A DNA stretch of 64,000 nucleotides from Bradyrhizobium sp. 190 (GCF_023073415.1 NZ_JADPJL010000012.1:694501-758500); one strand, 5' to 3'. Positions 40,484-49,468 are shown, numbered from the stretch's first letter. Translations and numbers: made by a program. The notes: a model not told the origin generated them from the sequence alone.

Positions 40484-41992
40484 TCACACCCCTTCGTCCA
40501 GCGCGACCATCTCGCGCTTCTTGCGCAGCGCAGGCAGCAGCGGCGCGACCAGCAGCACGACCGCGAACGCCAGGCAGACGGCCGAGATCGGTCGCTGCAC
40601 GAAGGTCATGAGATCGCCCTGCGACAGGATCAGCGACTTGCGCAGATTGTTCTCCAGCATCGGCCCCAGCACGAAGGCCAGCACCAGCGGCGCAGGCTCG
40701 TAGCCGAGCTTGCGCATGAAATAGCCGATAATGCCGAATGCGATCATCACATAGACGTCGAAGATGTTGTTGCTGGAGCAGTAGACGCCGATGATGGTGA
40801 ACAGGATGATCAGGGGGAACAGGATGTTGTACGGCAGCTTGAGAAGCTGAACCCACATCCCGATCATCGGCAGGTTCAATACGAGCAGCATCAGGTTGCC
40901 GATATACATGCTGGCGACGATGCCCCAGAACAGGCCGGGGTTCTGCGTGATCATCAGCGGGCCGGGCTGCAGGCCGTGAATGACGAAGGCGCCGAGCAAT
41001 AGCGCCATCACCACATTTGGCGGAATGCCTAGTGTCATCAGCGGAATGAAGGCGCCGCCGGCCGCGGCGTTGTTGGCAGCTTCGGGACCTGCAACACCCT
41101 CGATCGCGCCGTTGCCGAAGCGCTCCGGTGTCTTGGACAGCCGCTTCTCCAGCGCATAGGACGCGAACGACGAGATCACCGCGCCGCCGCCAGGCAGGAT
41201 GCCGAGGAAAAATCCAAGGACCGTTCCGCGCGACATCGGGCCGGCGCTGGCTTTCCAGTCCTCCCTGCTCGGAAACAGGTGCGTGATCTTGGTGTTGATG
41301 ATGTCGCGCTTGATGACCTGCTCGGTGTTGATCAGCACTTCGGCGATTCCGAACAGGCCCATGACCACCGGAACGAGGCCAATGCCGTCGATCAACTCTA
41401 TCCGGCCGAAGGTCAGGCGCGGTTGCGCGGTAATGCTGTCGAGCCCGACCACCCCGAGCACGATGCCAACGCAGGCCATCAGCAACGCCTTCGCCATCGA
41501 GCCCTGCGTCAGGAAGGTCAGGACCACGAGGCCGAGCACCATCAGGCTGAAATATTCGGCCGGACCGAACGCGATCGCGACGCTGGCGAGCTTGGGCGCC
41601 ACCAGCATCAGTGCGATCAGCGCGAAGGTGCCGGCGAAGAACGAGCCGAATGCGGAGATGCCGAGCGCAGGTCCCGCGCGGCCCTGCTTGGCCATCTGGT
41701 GGCCATCGATGCAGGTGACGACGGAAGCGGCTTCGCCGGGAATGTTGACCAGGATCGAGGTGGTCGAGCCGCCATACATCGAGCCGTAGTAGATGCCGGC
41801 CATCATGATGATGCCGGATTCCGGCGTTCCCGACAGCGTGATCGGCAGCAACAGCGACATCGCCGAGATCGGGCCGATGCCCGGCAGCACGCCGACCAGC
41901 GTGCCGATGAAGACGCCGATGAAGCAGTAGATCAGGTTGATGGGTTGAAGGGCGACGCCGAAGCCATGGGCGACATTGATGAGTGTGTCCAT
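40484..41992 (-). CDS. tctA: TTT large permease subunit TctA
   Basis: A 502-residue protein with about twelve membrane helices, the large channel subunit of a tripartite tricarboxylate transporter. Family hallmarks: [38 protein letters not shown] (about residue 67), [19 protein letters not shown] and [15 protein letters not shown]. It lies last in a tctC-tctB-tctA operon with a 7-bp gap to tctB. This is the only complete TTT set in the window and might also serve the orphan binding proteins. Convergent with the M20 gene (7 bp between stops). Confidence 0.95.
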   Translation of the reverse strand: MDTLINVAHGFGVALQPINLIYCFIGVFIGTLVGVLPGIGPISAMSLLLPITLSGTPESGIIMMAGIYYGSMYGGSTTSILVNIPGEAASVVTCIDGHQMAKQGRAGPALGISAFGSFFAGTFALIALMLVAPKLASVAIAFGPAEYFSLMVLGLVVLTFLTQGSMAKALLMACVGIVLGVVGLDSITAQPRLTFGRIELIDGIGLVPVVMGLFGIAEVLINTEQVIKRDIINTKITHLFPSREDWKASAGPMSRGTVLGFFLGILPGGGAVISSFASYALEKRLSKTPERFGNGAIEGVAGPEAANNAAAGGAFIPLMTLGIPPNVVMALLLGAFVIHGLQPGPLMITQNPGLFWGIVASMYIGNLMLLVLNLPMIGMWVQLLKLPYNILFPLIILFTIIGVYCSSNNIFDVYVMIAFGIIGYFMRKLGYEPAPLVLAFVLGPMLENNLRKSLILSQGDLMTFVQRPISAVCLAFAVVLLVAPLLPALRKKREMVALDEGV

Positions 41993-41999
41993 GATGCGA

Positions 42000-42485
42000 T
42001 CAGCCGATTTCGAAGAGGCCCGAAGGCAACTGGATCAGGAGCAGGCGTTTGAGGATCCACCACATGCCAAGCGGTACGAGCACGGCAATCGGAACGGCCA
42101 GCGACCAGCGCACGGGATCGACCACGCGCAACAGCAGCAACATCAATGGAATCGAGGACAGCAGAAAGCCGAGCGGGTTGAGAGCGAAGGAAAAAGCGAC
42201 GAGGCAGACGATCACCAGCAGCGGCTTGGTCCAGCGCGTGTTCACCCAACGCGAGCCAAAGGTCGGCCCGCCCTCGGTCAATGCGGCGATCATGATTGAG
42301 GTGGCGAACAGGCACATCAGGATGCCGGTATAGAACAGCACGAACCCGGCGCCGGGGTCGTTGATGGTGCCGAGCTTGAGCTTGAGCCCGGACCAGATCA
42401 CGAAGCCGCCGAGCGCAAGCCCGATCAGCCCGCCCCACAGTTCGGAGTTGTTGAGGCGGAATTTGACGTCGGTATCGTTACTCAT
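42000..42485 (-). CDS. tctB: TTT small permease subunit TctB
   Basis: A 161-residue protein with four membrane helices (about 15-33, 42-65, 85-118 in two parts, and 130-150), including ELWGGLIGLALGGFVIWSGL at the N terminus and VDPVRWSLAVPIAVLVPLG near the C terminus. Size, topology and position between tctC and tctA identify it; TctB sequences are poorly conserved. Confidence 0.9.
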   Translation of the reverse strand: MSNDTDVKFRLNNSELWGGLIGLALGGFVIWSGLKLKLGTINDPGAGFVLFYTGILMCLFATSIMIAALTEGGPTFGSRWVNTRWTKPLLVIVCLVAFSFALNPLGFLLSSIPLMLLLLRVVDPVRWSLAVPIAVLVPLGMWWILKRLLLIQLPSGLFEIG

Positions 42486-42498
42486 GTGCTCTCTCAGC

Positions 42499-42618
42499 CG
42501 TTCCCCGGACGCTGCGCAGCACGAAGTGATGCGCTGCAGAGCCGGGGCCCATGTGCTTGGGGTGATATGGTCCCGGCTCTGCGGAGCAGCGTGAAGAACG
42601 CTGCACCGCGTCCGGGAC
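42499..42618. repeat. Palindromic repeat between tctC and tctB
   Basis: Outer arms CCCCGGACGCTGCGCAGC near 42503 and GCTGCACCGCGTCCGGGA near 42599 are nearly complementary, and the inner pair AGAGCCGGGGCCC / GGTCCCGGCTCT folds too. A degenerate relative is present at about 34376-34505. Inside a TTT operon it may lower read-through or stabilise the tctC part of the mRNA. Confidence 0.75.
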
Positions 42619-42628
42619 GCGGCCGAAG

Positions 42629-43600
42629 CTAATTCGTCTTCTTCGCCAGCCCGAGCTTGTCGACCACCTTGCGTTCGGACTCGGTGACCTCGACGACGAA
42701 CTTCTTGTAGTCCTCGGTGCTCTTGTAACTGGGCACCATGTCGAATTTGGCTAGCGTGGCGATCACGGCCGGATCGTCCAGCGCCTTCTTGAAGGCGTCA
42801 TGCAGCTTGGCGACGATCTTCGGGTCCATGTTTTTCGGTCCGGCGATGCCGAACGGGGAGTCATAGACCATAGGGTAGCCGAGTTCCTTTAACGTCGGCA
42901 CCTCGGGATAGTTCGGCGATCGCGCCGAGGTCCATACCATCAGAAGCCGCAGCTTGCCGGCGTCGACCAACGGTCGCCAGCCGGTCGAGTCCGCCTGCAG
43001 CATGGTGTGCTGTCCCAGCACCGCGGCATTGGTTTCCGCGCCGCCCTTGAAGGGCACCTGCGTCAGCTTGATTCCCGCCAGGCTGGCGATCTGCTCCATG
43101 CCGATATGCAGCGACGTGCCGGCGCCCGGCGTCGCATAGGTCACCTTGCCGGGGTTCTGCTTCGCGTAGTCGACGACGTCCTTCCAGGTTTTGAATGGCG
43201 ATTCGGCGCTGGTGGTGACGCCGAACGTGTAGCCGGTGAGGTGGATGATATAGGTGAAGTCCTTGTCCGGATTCCAGGAGACTTCCTGCATCAAGGGCAG
43301 GCGGAACACCGTGATCGGGATCTGGGCGATGGTATAGCCGTCGGGCTTGCCGCCCGCTGCCATGGTGGCAGGGCCGACGGTGCCGCTGCCGCCGGCCTTG
43401 TTGTCGATGACGATCGGCTGTCCGAGCACCTTGGACGCGCTTTCGGCGATCGCCCGCATCGAGATGTCGGTCGAGCCGCCCGCCGGCCACGGGACGATCA
43501 GCGTGATCGGCTTGGTAGGATATTCCTGCGCGCCGGCGGCTGCTGAAATCAGCATGCCGACGGCGGCGACGGCGAACGTCAAACGGCGACCTCTGGACAT
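42629..43600 (-). CDS. tctC: TTT periplasmic solute-binding protein TctC
   Basis: A 323-residue Bug-family binding protein, here with its own permease genes. Signal peptide RRLTFAVAAVGMLISAAAGA-QEYP, then PITLIVPWPAGGSTDISMR, IVIDNKAGGSGTVGP, QVPFKGGAETNAAVLGQH and the C-terminal SERKVVDKLGL. ATG 43600 is preferred to GTG 43609 because AGGGGA then has a 9-nt spacing. Substrate probably a di- or tricarboxylate. It is separated from tctB by a palindromic repeat of about 120 bp, consistent with higher expression of the binding protein. Confidence 0.93.
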   Translation of the reverse strand: MSRGRRLTFAVAAVGMLISAAAGAQEYPTKPITLIVPWPAGGSTDISMRAIAESASKVLGQPIVIDNKAGGSGTVGPATMAAGGKPDGYTIAQIPITVFRLPLMQEVSWNPDKDFTYIIHLTGYTFGVTTSAESPFKTWKDVVDYAKQNPGKVTYATPGAGTSLHIGMEQIASLAGIKLTQVPFKGGAETNAAVLGQHTMLQADSTGWRPLVDAGKLRLLMVWTSARSPNYPEVPTLKELGYPMVYDSPFGIAGPKNMDPKIVAKLHDAFKKALDDPAVIATLAKFDMVPSYKSTEDYKKFVVEVTESERKVVDKLGLAKKTN

Positions 43601-43792
43601 ATCGAACACTCCCCTGCGGCCTCATTGACGGGAGGCGCGTTTATCTTTGTTTTTTCCCAGGTTCGATCTTCCCCGAAATCGACCGAGAAGAAAAGCGTGT
43701 TGACCGCGGCGAGCAGCGCTGGGGCCGGTCGCAGCCGGCTGGAAGTGCGATGTGCGACAATTGGTCTGCCGCGGCCTCCCGAGATACGGAAT

Positions 43793-44130
43793 TTATGCCG
43801 CGCGGCGCAGGGCAAACGCGCTCACCTCGCTGACCTCCGGTTTGCGATCGATCATATCGGCCGTCAGTCGGCACTGCCGCAGGCGAGCGTCCAGCCGAGC
43901 ATGCCGTGCCCTGAGTTGACGAACAGGCCATCGAGTGGCGACCAGCCGATGATCGGCCGGCTGTCCGGCGTCGTGGGACGAAGCCCGCACCACGGCTTGA
44001 CGTCGCCGGCAGCGTCCGTGCCGAGCATCTCCGCAGAAGCGCGGATGTCGACGCGTCCGGTGTCGATCGTCGTGTTGTTGCTTTCGAGATCGGCGATGCC
44101 GGCGATCCTTATCGCCATGTGCCCGACAGC
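43793..44130 (-). pseudogene. dadA-like D-amino-acid dehydrogenase, C-terminal remnant with frameshift
   Basis: Reading leftward from about 44130, IRIAGIADLESNNTTIDTGR, then VKPWCGLRPTTPDSRPIIGW and LFVNSGHGMLGWTLACGSA match the C-terminal quarter of DadA-type FAD enzymes. Just after ACGSA the frame stops (TGA near 43864), but the neighbouring frame continues with ADMIDRKPEVSEVSAFALRR to a stop at 43793, the usual C terminus. So there is at least one frameshift, and the N-terminal three quarters, with the FAD fold, are missing. It cannot make an active enzyme. Confidence 0.8.
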
Positions 44131-44164
44131 CGCATCGAGCTTGGCGGCAAGCCGCTTCGCCGCA

Positions 44165-44684
44165 ACGAACATATCCGCATCGCCTTGCCGTTCGCGATGG
44201 CCACCGCACGGCTGCCGCAATGGTGGCAGGCCTGGTCACAGGAGCGGCGGTTGCACAGAATTCCTGCGGCCCTGTGCCAGCGAGGCGCTGGTGGCCAAGG
44301 GCGGCGCGTCGCTGCCCGGACGGCCGTCGCATCCGGTGCCGCTCCTGATGTATTCGCCGGCGTCCATTTCGCCCGGCTGGTCGATCTCATCCTGGAGAAT
44401 GCCCCATTTCCGGCGTGCGGGTCATTGAAAGCGATATGTCCGATGTGCTCTGCGGGATGGCGCTCGGCGGCCGGGGCATCGCCTGGTTGACCGAGGGCAC
44501 CGTGGGGTGGGGGCTTATGGCGCGGAAGCGGCTGCCCCCGATTGGCGGCGACAAATGGGCGTTGCCCTTGTCTTTAGTCGCATTCAGGGGCCGAATGCAT
44601 GATGGTCAACGGGCGCTAAATCTGTTTTGGTCCGAATTGTGCAGGTATGGTGCCGGGCACGCCGGGGCGGTCAGGAAAAGATAG
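44165..44684 (+). pseudogene. LysR-family regulator remnant with several frameshifts
   Basis: Pieces of a LysR effector domain occur in order in three frames: IRIALPFAMATARLPQWWQA (from 44173), ASEALVAKGGASLPGRPSHP and VPLLMYS (about 44276-44355), HFARLVDLILENAPFPACG (about 44366-44425), and VIESDMSDVLCGMALGGRGI through ALNLFWSEL (about 44418-44640). The DNA-binding domain is absent and a section after WWQAWS is deleted. Its left end abuts the truncated end of dadA, with the two reading outward, as expected for an ancient divergent lysR-dadA pair. Confidence 0.8.
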
Positions 44685-44705
44685 GTTGGAGACCCGCCGG
44701 CGAAA

Positions 44706-44765
44706 CTACCTGGCAAGTTACTTCGTAAGCTACGTGGCAAGTTGTCAGCTACCTGGCAAATTGTC
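44706..44765 (+). promoter_or_regulatory. Three direct repeats in the gltI upstream region
   Basis: CTACCTGGCAAGTTA (44706-44720), CTACGTGGCAAGTTGTC (44730-44746) and CTACCTGGCAAATTGTC (44749-44765) are three copies of one unit, 24 and 19 bp apart. They end about 50 bp before the gltI start. Such iteron-like sites often bind an activator or repressor, but no regulator gene remains next to them except the decayed lysR. Direct observation; function inferred. Confidence 0.5.
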
Positions 44766-44815
44766 GAGTTCGAGTGGACGAGCGATCGTCCGCAACCTTT
44801 TGAGGGAGAAGTTAC

Positions 44816-45727
44816 GTGAAACATCGTCAAATTATCGGCTATATGCTCGCCGGCGTGCTGTGCACCGGGCCGGCAATGGCGCAGGAACTTACCGGGACGC
44901 TGAAGAACATCAAGGACACCGGCGCTATCACGCTCGGCTTCCGCGACTCGTCGATTCCGTTCTCCTATCTTGACGACAACCAGAAGCCGATCGGCTACGC
45001 CATGGACATCTGCTACAAGATCGTCGATGCCGTGAAGAAGGAGCTCAAGCTCGACAAGCTCGAGGTCAAGCTCAACCCCGTGACGTCGTCGACCCGTATC
45101 CCGCTGCTCGCCAACGGCACGATCGATCTCGAATGCGGCTCGACCACCAACAATGTCGAACGTCAGAAGCAGATCGCCTATACCAACACCCACTTCCTGA
45201 CCGCGAGCCGCTACGTCACCAAGAAGACGGGCAAGATCAATTCGATCGACGATCTCAAGGGCAAGTCGGTGGTCTCCACTGCCGGCACCACCAACATCAA
45301 GCAGCTCACCGAAGCCAATGCGGCGCGCAGCCTCAACATCAACATCATCCCGGCCAAGGACCACGCCGAGGCGTTCCTGATGGTGGAGACCGACCGCGCG
45401 GTGGCGTTTGTGATGGATGACATCTTGCTGGCAAGCCTGGTCGCCGGCTCGAAAGCGCCGGCTGACTACGTCATCTCCAAGGACGCGTTCTCCAAGCCCG
45501 AGCCCTACGGCATCATGCTGCGCAAGGACGATCCGGCCTTCAAGAAGGTGGTCGATGCCGCGACCGCGGCGCTCTACACCGGCGGCGAGGGCCAGAAGAT
45601 CTACGACAAGTGGTTCACGCAGAAGATCCCGCCCAAGAACCTGAATCTCAACGTTCCGATCAGCTCCGAGCTGAAGAACGAGTTTGCGAAGCCGTCCGAC
45701 TCGCCGGATCCGGATTCGTATAAGTAA
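44816..45727 (+). CDS. gltI: Glutamate/aspartate-type ABC transporter substrate-binding protein
   Basis: A 303-residue periplasmic binding protein of the polar amino-acid ABC family. Signal peptide IIGYMLAGVLCTGPAMA-QEL; mature motifs GAITLGFRDSSIPFSYLDDN, PIGYAMDICYKIVDAVK, IDLECGSTTNNVERQKQIAY and the D/E-rich ligand loop fit GltI-like proteins that bind glutamate or aspartate. Start is GTG 44816 with GAGGGAG upstream. First gene of a four-gene operon. Its context (dadA remnant, D-amino-acid transaminase) leaves room for D-amino-acid uptake. Confidence 0.93.
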   Translation: MKHRQIIGYMLAGVLCTGPAMAQELTGTLKNIKDTGAITLGFRDSSIPFSYLDDNQKPIGYAMDICYKIVDAVKKELKLDKLEVKLNPVTSSTRIPLLANGTIDLECGSTTNNVERQKQIAYTNTHFLTASRYVTKKTGKINSIDDLKGKSVVSTAGTTNIKQLTEANAARSLNINIIPAKDHAEAFLMVETDRAVAFVMDDILLASLVAGSKAPADYVISKDAFSKPEPYGIMLRKDDPAFKKVVDAATAALYTGGEGQKIYDKWFTQKIPPKNLNLNVPISSELKNEFAKPSDSPDPDSYK

Positions 45728-45736
45728 ACGTTCCCG

Positions 45737-45769
45737 CGCTCATGCAATGGCCCGGCCATTGCATGAGCG
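45737..45769 (+). other. Perfect 16-bp intercistronic hairpin between gltI and gltJ
   Basis: CGCTCATGCAATGGCC (45737-45752) and its exact complement (45754-45769) are separated by one base. No T-run follows. Hairpins at this place commonly protect the binding-protein mRNA and lower permease expression. Confidence 0.8.
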
Positions 45770-45805
45770 TACTGCTGTGGGACGAATGGCGAACGGTGGG
45801 GACCC

Positions 45806-46537
45806 GTGAACTATAACTGGAACTGGCACATCTTTTTCGAGCCGAACCCGACCGGGGCCGGCACGTATCTCGACATGCTGGTGTCGGGACTGTGGCTTAC
45901 CATCAAGACGGCGCTGCTGGCCTGGGTCATTGCGCTGATCTTCGGCACGATCATCGGCATCCTGCGTAGCTTGCCGTCAAGGACAGCATCCTGGATCGGC
46001 TTTGGCTACGTCGAATTCTTCCGCAACATGCCGCTATTGGTGCAGCTGTTCCTCTGGTTCTTCGTGCTGCCGGAACTGTTGCCGCGCGCCGCAGGGCTGT
46101 GGATGAAGCAGCTTCCCAACGCGCCGTTCTGGACGGCGGCGATCGGGGTCGGCCTGTTCATGTCGGCGCGCGTCGCCGTGCAGCTTGCGGCCGGCATTGC
46201 CTCGCTGCCGCGTGGGCAGAAGCAGGCGGCAACGGCGCTAGGGCTGACGACTGGACAAGGCTATCGCTACGTGCTCCTGCCGATCGCGTTCCGCATCATC
46301 CTGCCGCCGCTCACGTCCGAATTCCTCAACACCATCAAGAATACCTCGGTCGCGATCACCATCGGCCTGATCGAACTGACCGGCCAGGCGAGGGCGATGC
46401 AGGAATTCTCGTTTCAGGTCTTCGAGGCCTTCACCGCCGCGACCGTGATGTATCTCGCGATCAACATCATCGTCGTCACCGGCATGCGCTTCCTCGAACG
46501 CAGCCTGGCGATCCCCGGCTACATCACGGGGAAATGA
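45806..46537 (+). CDS. gltJ: Amino-acid ABC transporter permease (GltJ type)
   Basis: A 243-residue inner-membrane permease of the His/Glu type. Five membrane helices are visible (first around residues 25-50, GLWLTIKTALLAWVIALIFG). The signature EFFRNMPLLVQLFLWFFVLP and the EAA-like loop QAATALGLTTGQGYRYVLLP (about residue 140-160), which contacts the ATPase, are present. Start is GTG 45806. It overlaps the next reading frame region by only a few bases, so the operon is compact. Confidence 0.93.
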   Translation: MNYNWNWHIFFEPNPTGAGTYLDMLVSGLWLTIKTALLAWVIALIFGTIIGILRSLPSRTASWIGFGYVEFFRNMPLLVQLFLWFFVLPELLPRAAGLWMKQLPNAPFWTAAIGVGLFMSARVAVQLAAGIASLPRGQKQAATALGLTTGQGYRYVLLPIAFRIILPPLTSEFLNTIKNTSVAITIGLIELTGQARAMQEFSFQVFEAFTAATVMYLAINIIVVTGMRFLERSLAIPGYITGK

Positions 46538-46539
46538 CG

Positions 46540-47232
46540 ATGTTCGACAATCTCGATTTCGATGTCATCCGCCGCTCGCTGCCCTATCTGTTCCTCGACG
46601 GCATGGGCTTTACGCTGATGCTGACCGGGCTGTCGGCGCTGGGCGGCCTGGTCTTCGGCACGATGATCGCACTGATGCGCCTGTCGAGCTATAGACTGAT
46701 GGGCCGTATCGCCGGGCTCTATGTCGACTTCATGCGCTCGCTGCCGCTGGTGCTGGTGATCTTCTGGTTCTATTTCCTGGTGCCCTATATCGGGCAGTGG
46801 CTGACGGGCGCATCGCGGCCGATACGCGTCGGCGCGTTCACCTCTTCGCTCGTTACCTTCATCATGTTCGAGGCGGCGTATTTTTCTGAAATCATGCGCG
46901 CCGGCATCCAGTCGATCTCCAAGGGACAGCCGGCGGCCGCAAGCGCGCTCGGCCTGACCTATGCTCAGTCCATGCGCTACATCGTGCTGCCGCAGGCGTT
47001 CCGGAACATGCTGCCGGTGCTGCTCACGCAGACCATCGTGCTGTTCCAGGATACTTCGCTGGTCTACGTGCTGTCGATTCCGGACTTCCTCGGCGCCGCC
47101 AGCAAGGTGGCGCAGCGCGACGGGCGCCTGGTCGAGATGTACCTGTTCGCGGCGCTGGTCTATTTTGTGATTTCCTGTGTCGCGTCCTATGGCGTCCGGC
47201 GCCTGCAGGCGCGCATTGCTATTGTTCGGTGA
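46540..47232 (+). CDS. gltK: Amino-acid ABC transporter permease (GltK type)
   Basis: A 230-residue second permease subunit. DFMRSLPLVLVIFWFYFLVP and the coupling loop AASALGLTYAQSMRYIVLPQ (about residues 138-157) are the hallmarks; FMFEAAYFSEIMRAGIQSI-type helix precedes it. ATG 46540 has GGGGA at 7 nt; an in-frame ATG at 46534 would overlap the gltJ stop by 4 bp and is the alternative. GltJ and GltK form the heterodimeric channel. Confidence 0.92.
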   Translation: MFDNLDFDVIRRSLPYLFLDGMGFTLMLTGLSALGGLVFGTMIALMRLSSYRLMGRIAGLYVDFMRSLPLVLVIFWFYFLVPYIGQWLTGASRPIRVGAFTSSLVTFIMFEAAYFSEIMRAGIQSISKGQPAAASALGLTYAQSMRYIVLPQAFRNMLPVLLTQTIVLFQDTSLVYVLSIPDFLGAASKVAQRDGRLVEMYLFAALVYFVISCVASYGVRRLQARIAIVR

Positions 47233-47238
47233 GACCCC

Positions 47239-47970
47239 ATGATCGAAATCAGCCACGTCAATAAATGGTACGGGCCGACCTTCCAGGTGCTGAAGGACTG
47301 CACCACCAGCGTCGCCAAGGGCGAGGTCGTGGTGGTGTGCGGGCCGTCAGGTTCGGGCAAGTCGACGCTGATCAAATGCGTCAACGCGCTGGAGCCGTTT
47401 CAGGAAGGCCAGATCATCCTCGACGGCATCAAGGTCAACGATCCCAAGACCGACCTGCCAAAACTGCGCGCCCGCGTCGGCATGGTGTTCCAGCATTTCG
47501 AATTGTTCCCGCATTTACGCATCATCGAGAACCTGTGCCTGGCGCAGGAGAAGGTGCTAGGCCGCTCGCATGGCGAGGCTATGGCCAAGGGCGAAAAGCT
47601 GCTCGAGCGCGTCGGATTGACGGTGCAAGCCAACAAATACCCGGCCGAACTGTCGGGCGGCCAGCAGCAGCGCGTGGCGATCGCGCGGGCGCTCGCGATG
47701 GACCCGATCGCGATGCTGTTCGACGAGCCGACCTCGGCGCTCGATCCCGAAATGATCAGCGAGGTGCTCGACGTCATGGTCGATCTCGCCCACGAGGGCA
47801 TGACCATGATGGTCGTTACCCACGAGATGGGTTTTGCCAGCAAGGTCGCCAATCGCGTGATCTTCATGGACAAGGGCGAGATCGTCGAGGATGCGCTGAA
47901 GACCGATTTCTTCGGCAGTCCGCGCAGCGAGCGCGCGCAGCAGTTCTTGTCGAAGATTCTGTCGCATTAA
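47239..47970 (+). CDS. gltL: Amino-acid ABC transporter ATP-binding protein (GltL type)
   Basis: A 243-residue ATPase. Walker [16 protein letters not shown] (residues 36-50), Q-loop [13 protein letters not shown] signature [15 protein letters not shown] (about 135-149), Walker [15 protein letters not shown] and the switch His in VVTHEMGFA. All motifs are intact. Six bp after gltK, it closes the transporter operon; a hairpin and a transaminase gene follow. Confidence 0.95.
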   Translation: MIEISHVNKWYGPTFQVLKDCTTSVAKGEVVVVCGPSGSGKSTLIKCVNALEPFQEGQIILDGIKVNDPKTDLPKLRARVGMVFQHFELFPHLRIIENLCLAQEKVLGRSHGEAMAKGEKLLERVGLTVQANKYPAELSGGQQQRVAIARALAMDPIAMLFDEPTSALDPEMISEVLDVMVDLAHEGMTMMVVTHEMGFASKVANRVIFMDKGEIVEDALKTDFFGSPRSERAQQFLSKILSH

Positions 47971-47991
47971 CGATTTGGGTACAAATAAACG

Positions 47992-48012
47992 CGGCGCAAT
48001 TACTTTGCGCCG
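47992..48012 (+). other. Hairpin directly before the transaminase ribosome site
   Basis: CGGCGCA-ATTACTT-TGCGCCG, a 7-bp stem with a 7-nt loop, ends one base before the AGGAGA ribosome site (48014-48019) of the next gene. No T-run. It could insulate or tune translation of the transaminase. Confidence 0.6.
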
Positions 48013-48027
48013 ACAGGAGACTCTACT

Positions 48028-48885
48028 TTGGAACAGATCGCTTACGTCAATGGTTCGTTCGTGCCACTTTCAGAGGCGAAGGTCTCGATCCTCGACCGCG
48101 GATTCCTGTTTGCCGACGGCATCTATGAGGTTGCCGCCGTACTCGACGGCAAGCTGATCGACAATGCCTCGCATCTGGCGCGGCTGGAGCGCTCGGTCGG
48201 CGAGATCGAACTGGCCTTGCCGGAAACCACGGCGCGCATCCAGGAGATCCAGCAGGAATTAGTCAAGCGCAACAATCTCGTCAACGGCATGGTCTATCTG
48301 GAAGTGACGCGCGGCGCCGATACCGGGCGTGACTTTGCGTTTCCCAAGGGTGTCAAGCCGACGCTGATCATGTTTACGTCCACGAAGGACATCATCAATG
48401 CGCCCTCGGCCAAGACCGGCATCAAGGTGATCACGGTGCCCGATCTGCGCTGGACCCGGCGCGACATCAAGAGCGTCGCGCTGCTGGCGCAGGTGCTGGC
48501 AAAGCAGGCTGCTGCAGCAGCCGGCGCCGGCGAGGCCTGGATGATCGAGGACGGCAAGGTGACCGAGGGCGGCTCGTCGTCGTGCTTCATCCTGACCCAG
48601 GACGACGTGATCGTGACGCGGCAGAACGGCAGCGAAATCCTGCCCGGCTGCACCCGCAAGGCCGTGGTCGCGCTTGCCGAAGAGCGCCAGCTCCGCGTCG
48701 AGGAGCGGGCGTTTTCGGTCGAGGAGGCGCTGGCCGCCAAGGAAGCCTTCGTCACCAGCGCCAGCGTGTTCGTGCAGGCGGTGGTGTCGATCGATGGCAA
48801 AACGGTCGCCGACGGCAAGCCCGGCCCGATGACTAACCGGCTGCGCGAGATCTATGTGGAGTTCGCCAAGGCGACGGCGGTGTAG
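48028..48885 (+). CDS. dat: D-amino-acid transaminase (fold type IV PLP enzyme)
   Basis: A 285-residue PLP enzyme close to D-alanine aminotransferase. YVNGSFVPLSEAKVSILDRG and FLFADGIYEV at the N terminus, the PLP lysine expected in RRDIKSVALLAQVLAKQAA (about residue 148), the Glu of KVTEGGSSSCFIL (about 180) and the C-terminal SASVFVQAVVSIDG are family marks. It interconverts D-amino acids and 2-keto acids. Start codon is the rare TTG 48028, with AGGAGA 8 nt before. It follows the gltIJKL operon on the same strand, so uptake and conversion of amino acids may be linked. Confidence 0.9.
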   Translation: MEQIAYVNGSFVPLSEAKVSILDRGFLFADGIYEVAAVLDGKLIDNASHLARLERSVGEIELALPETTARIQEIQQELVKRNNLVNGMVYLEVTRGADTGRDFAFPKGVKPTLIMFTSTKDIINAPSAKTGIKVITVPDLRWTRRDIKSVALLAQVLAKQAAAAAGAGEAWMIEDGKVTEGGSSSCFILTQDDVIVTRQNGSEILPGCTRKAVVALAEERQLRVEERAFSVEEALAAKEAFVTSASVFVQAVVSIDGKTVADGKPGPMTNRLREIYVEFAKATAV

Positions 48886-48898
48886 CACCCAGGATGTC

Positions 48899-48996
48899 GT
48901 CGTCCGGCTTGACCGGACGACCCAGTATTCCAGAGACGTCAGTGTGTGAGCCGAGGGGCCGCGGCGTACTGGATGCCCCGCCTGCGCGGGGCATGA
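48899..48996. repeat. Two-hairpin intergenic repeat after dat
   Basis: Hairpin 1 GTCGTCCGG-CTTGA-CCGGACGAC (48899-48921) and hairpin 2 ATGCCCCGC...GCGGGGCAT (48973-48994), joined by CCCAGTATTCCAGAGACG. This resembles the widespread Bradyrhizobium intergenic element. It separates the convergent dat and cupin genes. Confidence 0.75.
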
Positions 48997-49039
48997 CAGC
49001 GGAGCGTGTGGTGCCTGCAGTGCGCCGCCGCGCCACGTC

Positions 49040-49453
49040 TTACTTCTTGTCGAACGTCGTCAGTTGCGCGCCGTCATCGGCAACGAAGACCGCCAGCAGG
49101 CTCGCAGGCTCCGTCGTGCTCGCATTCTCGCTAACGAGATGCTCGCTGCCGGGTGGCTCGAAAAAGGTTTCGCCCGCCTTGTAGACGCGCGCCGGGCCGG
49201 TCGCCGAATTTTCTGACCGGATGCTGCCGGACAGTACATAGACGAACACGCTGCCGGCGTGATGATGGCTGGCGGACTTGCCGCCCGGCGCGTAGTTGAC
49301 CACGACTGCAGTCAGACTCTTGCCGGGCACGTTGGGAAGTTTCTCCGAACGAACCGGCGTTACCTTGTCGCCTTCGGCGTAAGCCGCGGGTGCGCCGACA
49401 ATCGCCAGCGCGACCACGGCCATCGCTGCCGCACGACCCATCGCTATTGTCAT
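49040..49453 (-). CDS. Exported single-domain cupin protein
   Basis: A 137-residue protein with a signal peptide (AAAMAVVALAIVGAPAAYA) and one cupin beta-barrel: APGGKSASHHHAGSVFVYVL carries the first motif's histidines and Glu/Gly pattern, and AGETFFEPPGSEHLVSEN the second. Probably binds a metal in the periplasm; enzymatic role unknown. ATG 49453 has AGGAGG at 5 nt, better than the GTG at 49459. It lies 15 bp after the AhpD-like gene on the same strand, and the two likely form an operon. Confidence 0.85.
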   Translation of the reverse strand: MTIAMGRAAAMAVVALAIVGAPAAYAEGDKVTPVRSEKLPNVPGKSLTAVVVNYAPGGKSASHHHAGSVFVYVLSGSIRSENSATGPARVYKAGETFFEPPGSEHLVSENASTTEPASLLAVFVADDGAQLTTFDKK

Positions 49454-49468
49454 GTTCACCTCCTCACT

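Noticed and set aside
43625..44428. A 267-codon plus-strand frame as an intact gene
   Set aside because: Only a short segment (ASEALVAKGGASL) resembles a protein family, and that belongs to the frameshifted LysR remnant; the rest is antisense to the dadA remnant.
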